A stretch of DNA of 64,000 nt from Cytidiella melzeri (Eukaryota; Basidiomycota; Agaricomycetes; Polyporales; Irpicaceae): assembly GCA_022592445.1 (NCBI GenBank), contig JABYQR010000013.1, forward strand, positions 124,001 through 188,000. The letters are read 5' to 3'. The notes below the pieces were generated by a model, which worked only from the letters and a program-made list of their open reading frames with translations, was not told where the DNA came from and ran no database searches. Below, in pieces: positions 58,429 through 64,000 of this stretch; positions within the stretch are counted from its first letter, which is position 1, and each line of letters starts with the position of its first letter. The translations under genes were made by a program, and so were the position numbers.

Positions 58429-59480
58429 GATAGTATGTATTTTTCGGTCACAACACTTCTGCTGCTATGCCATGCTTGTGAGAGATGAACAACGCGATGA
58501 TATTGCATACTGTGCCGTACTTCTCGCAGAGGTGGCGATCAAGAGTGCGTGCAGTTAGTGGTCACAGTATTCACCTGTACTTACTCTTTTGCGTTTGCAG
58601 TTGAATATAACTTATCTCCAATGAGATGCTGACGTAAAGCATACTCGCGCAAATTCGCGACCATGAACTCGGACAAGCCGTTGCAACTCGAGATGATCAA
58701 CAAACATCCCCTCACAGCGCAGATGTTGAAAGTAAACTAGATCTAGCTAGTGCAGTACTACAAAGAAACGGCAAACATGTTCATCAGACCAGTGTTCAAT
58801 GGGAACGGTCTGTATGACAAGGTCAGCGGCCCCATCAATATGCGATATGCATGGGATACTCGATATGACGGGCAGGCAATGACTCTGTATCGAGGAGGTG
58901 GAAAGAGGTGAGGATTGTACCGACTGGAATGCTCCCGTCAGACTGACTATCCGTGGCCTAGCACGAGCTCGCTCGATCGATAGAGCTAAATTTATGAAAC
59001 ATACTCTGCCTCCACCTCCTAGTCACTGCCACAGAGATCTCTTGTATCTATCACATCAGCAGTCAGTGGAGCACAGTAGACAAGAACGACTTGTTTGTAT
59101 TTTATCTTCAGTATCGTGGCCTGAGACTCTGACCCCTCGATGGTACTTGCAAATGCAGTGGAACTGTGCAAAGCCAAATAGGGAATCGGAGGCTGTAATT
59201 AGTTGATCGCCAAGTAGAGCTCAGGCTACTCTGCACGTCCCCTCATGCGACGGCATTCAATATGAACACAGCTCGCCGCAGAATAAAAAGACATTGTAGA
59301 TCAACTCTTGAATTTCAGAACTATGCAACTGCTAGTGAACGATGAAAAAAAAGTGCAAAAAGAATTGTAGCGTATGTACTATGATTTGAGGCTAGCTATG
59401 TTTGTGCGCGAGGGTCGGGAAGAACAATATCCAATAAAGCAAAATAAAGAAAATAGGAAAGAACGAAGGAAGAAAGGGTT
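58429..59480. other. Intergenic, P450 promoter and HMG-CoA reductase 3' flank
   Basis: About 1 kb with no gene supported on either strand. Confidence 0.4.
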
Positions 59481-62400
59481 TCATGCCTTGCCATCGACAA
59501 TATACCCATTCACCACAGTCGTCGAGGACATCGCCAACGAACTCGGCGTCCTCTTGATATCGGTCTTCACTCCCGCTGTCCAAAACGCGCTCGGAGGGGT
59601 CCCAGGCGTCGCCGGGCCGGGCGTAACAGGTCTCGATGCCGTAGGGGTATTCAGTTGCGAACGGTTATGTGCCAAATGCGCGCGGACAAGGTGGCCGGCG
59701 GCGAGAGCACTGATGAGAGACAGCTCGCCCGCCATCACAGCAGCAGCAATGATCCGTGCCAGTCGTTGAGCGTTTTGGCCAGGGTTAGTCGGATGCGCGC
59801 CCTTGACGCCGAGCATCTCAAGGACGGCTTGCTGTGGTGCGAGTATAGTGCCACCGCCGACGGTGCCCACTTCGATGCATGGCATAGACACAGTCATTAG
59901 TAAATCTTCGCCGCCATTCGTACTGCAAGCAAAACGAGAAAGATCAGTTCACGCGGGCCGCTCCAGCAACTACGGCTCACTCACGGTTCCATCAAAGTCA
60001 TACAGTTCGAACTCTCCACGTTCTGGGCAGGATCCTGACCGGTCGCCAAGAATATAGCAGTGAGGATATTCGCCGCATGCGCGTTGAACCCTCCAACCGA
60101 TCCTGCCATCGCGCTTCCCACCAGGTTCTTCTTTGTGTTCAAGTTGCACAGCGCCTCCACCGTCGTCTTCAACACCGTCTTGACAATTTTGCCAGGAATA
60201 ACCGCCTCAGCGACGATGCCCTTACCACGACCCTCGATCCAGTTGATCGCAGCAGGTTTTTTGTCCGTGCAATAGTTGCCGGACAACGCGAGTGTGACCA
60301 TCTCGGGGAACTCCTTCGACATCACCTCCAGCGCTTTCTCCGTCGCCTTTGAAATCATGTTCATGCCCATGGCGTCTCCGGTTCTCGTCGCGAACCTGAC
60401 GAACAACGTCCGGCCAGCCATCGCACACTTGATACTCTGCAGCTTGGCGAAGCGAGACGTCGACTCGAATGCCTCTTTGACGATGGCATAGCCTTCGACA
60501 CTCTCGACCCAGGCCCTGCAAGCGGCTGCCTGGACAATCGAGGGGAAATCGATAGCAGGTCCACGGGTCATGGCGTCAAAGGTAAGGACAGTAGTGACAC
60601 CTCCCCCAGCGTTGAGAGCCTTGCATCCACGAGAGGTCGAAGCAACGAGAGTGCCTTCCGCGGTAGCCATAGGGATCGGGTACGACTCGCCGTCGATCTT
60701 GAGAGGACCAGCGATGCCAAGCGGGAGAGGCATATAACCAATGACGTTTTCGCAACAAGCACCCATGACACGAGAATAGTCAAAGTGCAACATGGGGACG
60801 TCCGAGTTCTCGAGGGTCTGCGTCTTGGACGCACGAGCTGTCACAAGTAAGAAACCAAGAGAACGTTAGTAAACTAGGGTCAAGACCATGACAAATCGCG
60901 GAGTTTTCCCCCACTCACAGATCAAAGCCCTCCTCACACTGACAGCCCGCTCAAAGTCGCCCAACATCTTTTCCAACGCATACGCCGCAATCTTGCCTGC
61001 CTGGCACAACATGATAACCTCCTCGTCCGTCAGAAACGACAAGCTCGCGCTCACAGGCCTCGGTCCGTTCTCAAAAATATCAATGACCTCTGCAAGCGGC
61101 CTCACACTCTCGTTCTTGGCCTGCTCCGCCCGTTCAGCCTGGTACCTCTCCTTCTCGAGCATCGCGTCGACGCTGCTCAGATCGACCGGCATGCTGAGCA
61201 CAGGATGCTGAGACTTCTTCGGACCCTCGACGGACAACACTTTCGTCACGGGAGCAGAAACTGGATTAACGGGCCCGATGCTGGCCATGATCACAGGAGG
61301 CATCGAGTGTCCCGTTCCGTGCTTCACCTTCACCTCCTCCACCTCCTCTTCCTCCTCAATAGGCTTTCCAGCTTCGCCGAGTCTGAAACCCGCCTTGGAC
61401 CTGAACCGCACGCTCCCCCTCCGGCTGGGCAGACCGCTACCGGCAGCAATACCCTTCATGAGGTACCCATTGAGGAAGACACTGATACCGAGGACGACGA
61501 CAATCCATTTGGACATCACAGGGTCGCCTACGAGCATTGTCCAGCTGGACATGAAGTTCTCGATGATGCCGGCCTTGTCGGAAGTAGTGACACCGAGAGA
61601 GACGGAGCTGAACATAGTAGGCTGAGGTTGCGAGACGGGTGTAACGCGGATGTGCACAGGTGCGGCGATCTTGACATACAAAGACACGTCGGTTTCCGCA
61701 GACGGATCAGTGATGTGCATTTGAGCAAGGGAAGCAAGGACATCAGAAATAGCGGGAGCAGTGTAGTCGACCCGGGGAGGGGATGGCTGATCGGCAAAGT
61801 GTGTGCGAACGGTGTGCTTAGAGTGACGGGCGAGAGCAGTGGCGGGAGTGAGAGTAGTGCAGAAATTTAAGATATGCAAGGTGAGGAAGGACGCGATCTA
61901 TGAAAAACGCCGTTTGGGTTAGAAAAGACCGAGACCACGGATAAGCCTTATACTCACAATCAGAAGCTTCAGCCTAGCCATCGGATTTTCCTCGAACTCC
62001 TGGCTAGGACTCAACGAAGAGCCCTTCACACCGAATACGGTAGCGAACCACCTCTCAGACACATTCTTCGGCTGCATGGTCTCAACTGCGGCGACCTCTG
62101 CCTTGGCCATAGCAGACTTGACGCTGACACCTGAACTGGATCTGGATCGTGACATGGCGCGGACCATCTTAATTCGGCGGACCTAATGAGATAACTGGCG
62201 TCAGGATCTGGCTGTGAACATGGGACGAGAACGATTGGAAGGGTTGTACAAGCACGCACGGAGCGGGATTCGGGACTAAACGCGCAACCCGGTGCACCTG
62301 CTAGTGCGTCGTAGATTGCCCCGACGTGCATGGTATTGAAGCATCAGACAAGCACACGTACCTCGAGCATGATCGTCAGAACCGCAGTGTAGAATGTTGC

Positions 62401-63874
62401 GAGCATGACACAATCCATAGCCAATGAGATGCTGGCAAGAGCGCAGAATTCACGCAAACCTCCAACCTTGCTGTTAGCACCAACGAGAAGAACAGCGATT
62501 TCGAGAGCGTAATCTCTGAGGATAAGATTGCCCTTCTTGTCCAGAGCCTCGAGGATGACCTCGCCTGCGGGCTTCATGCGGCCGTCTTGCTGGGGTGTGA
62601 GCGCATGAGGATGGGCGAGAACCTCCTTTGCAAGGCGAAGAGGCTTATCAAAGCCGACGGTACAAACCAAGAAAGGAAGCGCTTCGCTCAACGCGATAGG
62701 ATCCAATGGGATGTTGAGGACGCGGCAGAGCGGAAGAGTAAACAGGAACGCGATGATCGACGAGAGGAAGATGCCGGTAGATAACCAAAAGTTTGAGCCT
62801 AGCGCACGAGACTTGAAGAACAGACGGAGAAAAGTGGCGTGCATGAGGATGTAGCCACAAATCACAACGACGATATCGAGGGAGTCGGCCTTTTTGGCGA
62901 GTTCGTAAAAACGGACACCGAGGGCCCAAAGGGCGTATGCAACCCATTTGCTTGACTTCATTTCGCCAATCGTCTCGCTACGCTTCGGATTCTGAACATC
63001 GTATCGCGTGCCGTCGACGGTGAATGAAGTCGAACGCCTGAGAGCACCTACCCAATCCTCACGTCTTCCAGCCTGGAAGCTAAGGGTGACCGAAGACGAC
63101 GTGGTTGCGGTGAAGCACTGCACCGGTGCCGAAGTTGTATTAGTTGAGATGAGATGGCAAATTGAAGCATAGCTATGCCCAGATAGTGAATCAATGCTAG
63201 AGAGTTTATCCGGAACGGTGAGGGCGTTAAAGGTAGCCTGGGATAAAGAAGGTAAGCACGAGGATCCTCCGGAGATATGCAGACAGGCACTGCGGTGCGT
63301 GGCGAAGCGGTGATGCACAATCGAAGATCATGCAAAAACAGCGCTCGCAGCATGAATATGTACATGCTTGTCATATACGCATCTCAACGGCATAGGCAGA
63401 TTGAGAGGTGCATCGAGGCATGCTCACAGCTTTTCAGATTCAGAATGCCTGCATGGTAGAGCACACAGTCTCCGGAGGCAATGTGAAGCACGATCGTTGA
63501 TGACCGACCACGCTACATCACGGAGATGCAACCAGTCCGAGCATGATGGACGCCCACTTACGGTACGCAAAAAAACTCACCTTGTTGAACTTGTCGTCGA
63601 GAGCAAACACAATCGGCTGCAGCTCGACTGCGCTGCCCTCGTGTTTCCACGAGGCAAACCACTCCCTCTCTGACGATGCAGCCCAGTCGGAGCCTGCGAG
63701 GCGTACGTGGGCCGGCCGGAGTGTGGAAGAGAACGTGGGGGCAAAGAAAGACGAGTGCTTGATGCCGTCGAGGATGTGGAAGTATGCGAGGGTCGACAGG
63801 ACGAAGACGAAGATGACGGTCTCTATGGGGGAGAAGACGGTGTGAACCGAAAGGGGGCGTAGTAAAGCACGCAT
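59481..63874 (-). CDS. hmgr: HMG-CoA reductase, class I, ER membrane
   Basis: Rate-limiting enzyme of the mevalonate pathway; reduces HMG-CoA to mevalonate with NADPH. Six exons (63581-63874, 62362-63237, 61958-62182, 60919-61897, 59985-60837, 59481-59922) give 1222 aa. The N-terminal half has several TM helices including a sterol-sensing-like block ([49 protein letters not shown]). The linker is acidic ([15 protein letters not shown]). Catalytic half: [29 protein letters not shown] (Glu), [15 protein letters not shown] (Asp-Lys), [14 protein letters not shown] (Asp), [24 protein letters not shown], and [12 protein letters not shown] (His). All catalytic residues are present. Confidence 0.97.
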
Positions 63875-64000
63875 TTCTGGTGATGGTAGGCAATAGTGAG
63901 GTGGGTAGGAAGGGCCAAAGAGGACTTGGTAGGTAGATTAGCTGTTATATGGATGGGCAGTGTGTCAGCAGACGGTAAAAGACAGGAAGTGGTACGAGAC
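63875..64000. other. HMG-CoA reductase 5' flank
   Basis: Short upstream DNA to the window edge; no motif claimed. Confidence 0.3.

Overview
This is nuclear DNA of a filamentous basidiomycete, most likely an Agaricomycete. Genes are split by many 45-80 nt GT-AG introns and several exons are under 25 nt. Gene content is typical of mushroom-forming fungi: F-box families, two P450s, a CBM19-type secreted protein, an OYE, tandem MDR reductases, HAM1, GH18 and Cys-type GST. All models were built by hand. Apart from the phospholipase C gene and the two labelled pseudogenes, every multi-exon model closes in frame across all its exons; the first F-box gene is open because it runs off the window.

Layout. 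1-3.4 kb: an F-box gene cut by the window edge and its decayed tandem copy, separated by a tiny poly(A) retro-insertion. 3.75 kb: intron-containing tRNA-Gly(CCC). 4.1-11.3 kb: serine hydroxymethyltransferase (-), a secreted CBM19-like protein (+) and a 14-TM-type MFS exporter (+). 12.6-14.5 kb: another F-box protein. 15.6-24.2 kb (all +): P450, HAM1-like protein, GH18 chitinase, MICOS subunit Mic10. 24.9-35.0 kb: three paralogous MDR reductases interleaved with a PIF1 helicase and a small proline-rich conserved protein. 35.6-38.3 kb: UV-damage endonuclease head-to-head with a 75-aa membrane protein. 38.8-39.7 kb: a TA-flanked Tc1/mariner-type MITE next to an old yellow enzyme gene reduced to its first exon. 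40.2-44.4 kb: a phosphoinositide phospholipase C with repeated one-base frame breaks. 45.6-47.9 kb: intact old yellow enzyme and a small secreted protein. 48.2-54.4 kb: repeat island with minisatellites and the 3' end of a decayed gypsy-like LTR retrotransposon. 54.7-63.9 kb (all -): Cys-type GST, second P450, HMG-CoA reductase.

Functional reading. Many genes suit a detoxification and secondary-metabolism setting: two P450s, GST, MFS exporter, OYE and three MDR double-bond reductases. No terpene synthase, PKS, NRPS or pathway regulator is present, so I do not call a biosynthetic cluster. HMG-CoA reductase, SHMT, Mic10, PIF1, UVDE and PLC are housekeeping or signalling genes. I found no new defence system. 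The most informative observations are the frame-broken PLC, the MITE beside the truncated OYE, gain of an intron plus a GC-AG intron in one MDR paralog, microexons that sit on catalytic motifs, a possible mitochondrial N-terminal extension on UVDE, and the poly(A) mini-insertion with 12-bp target duplication.
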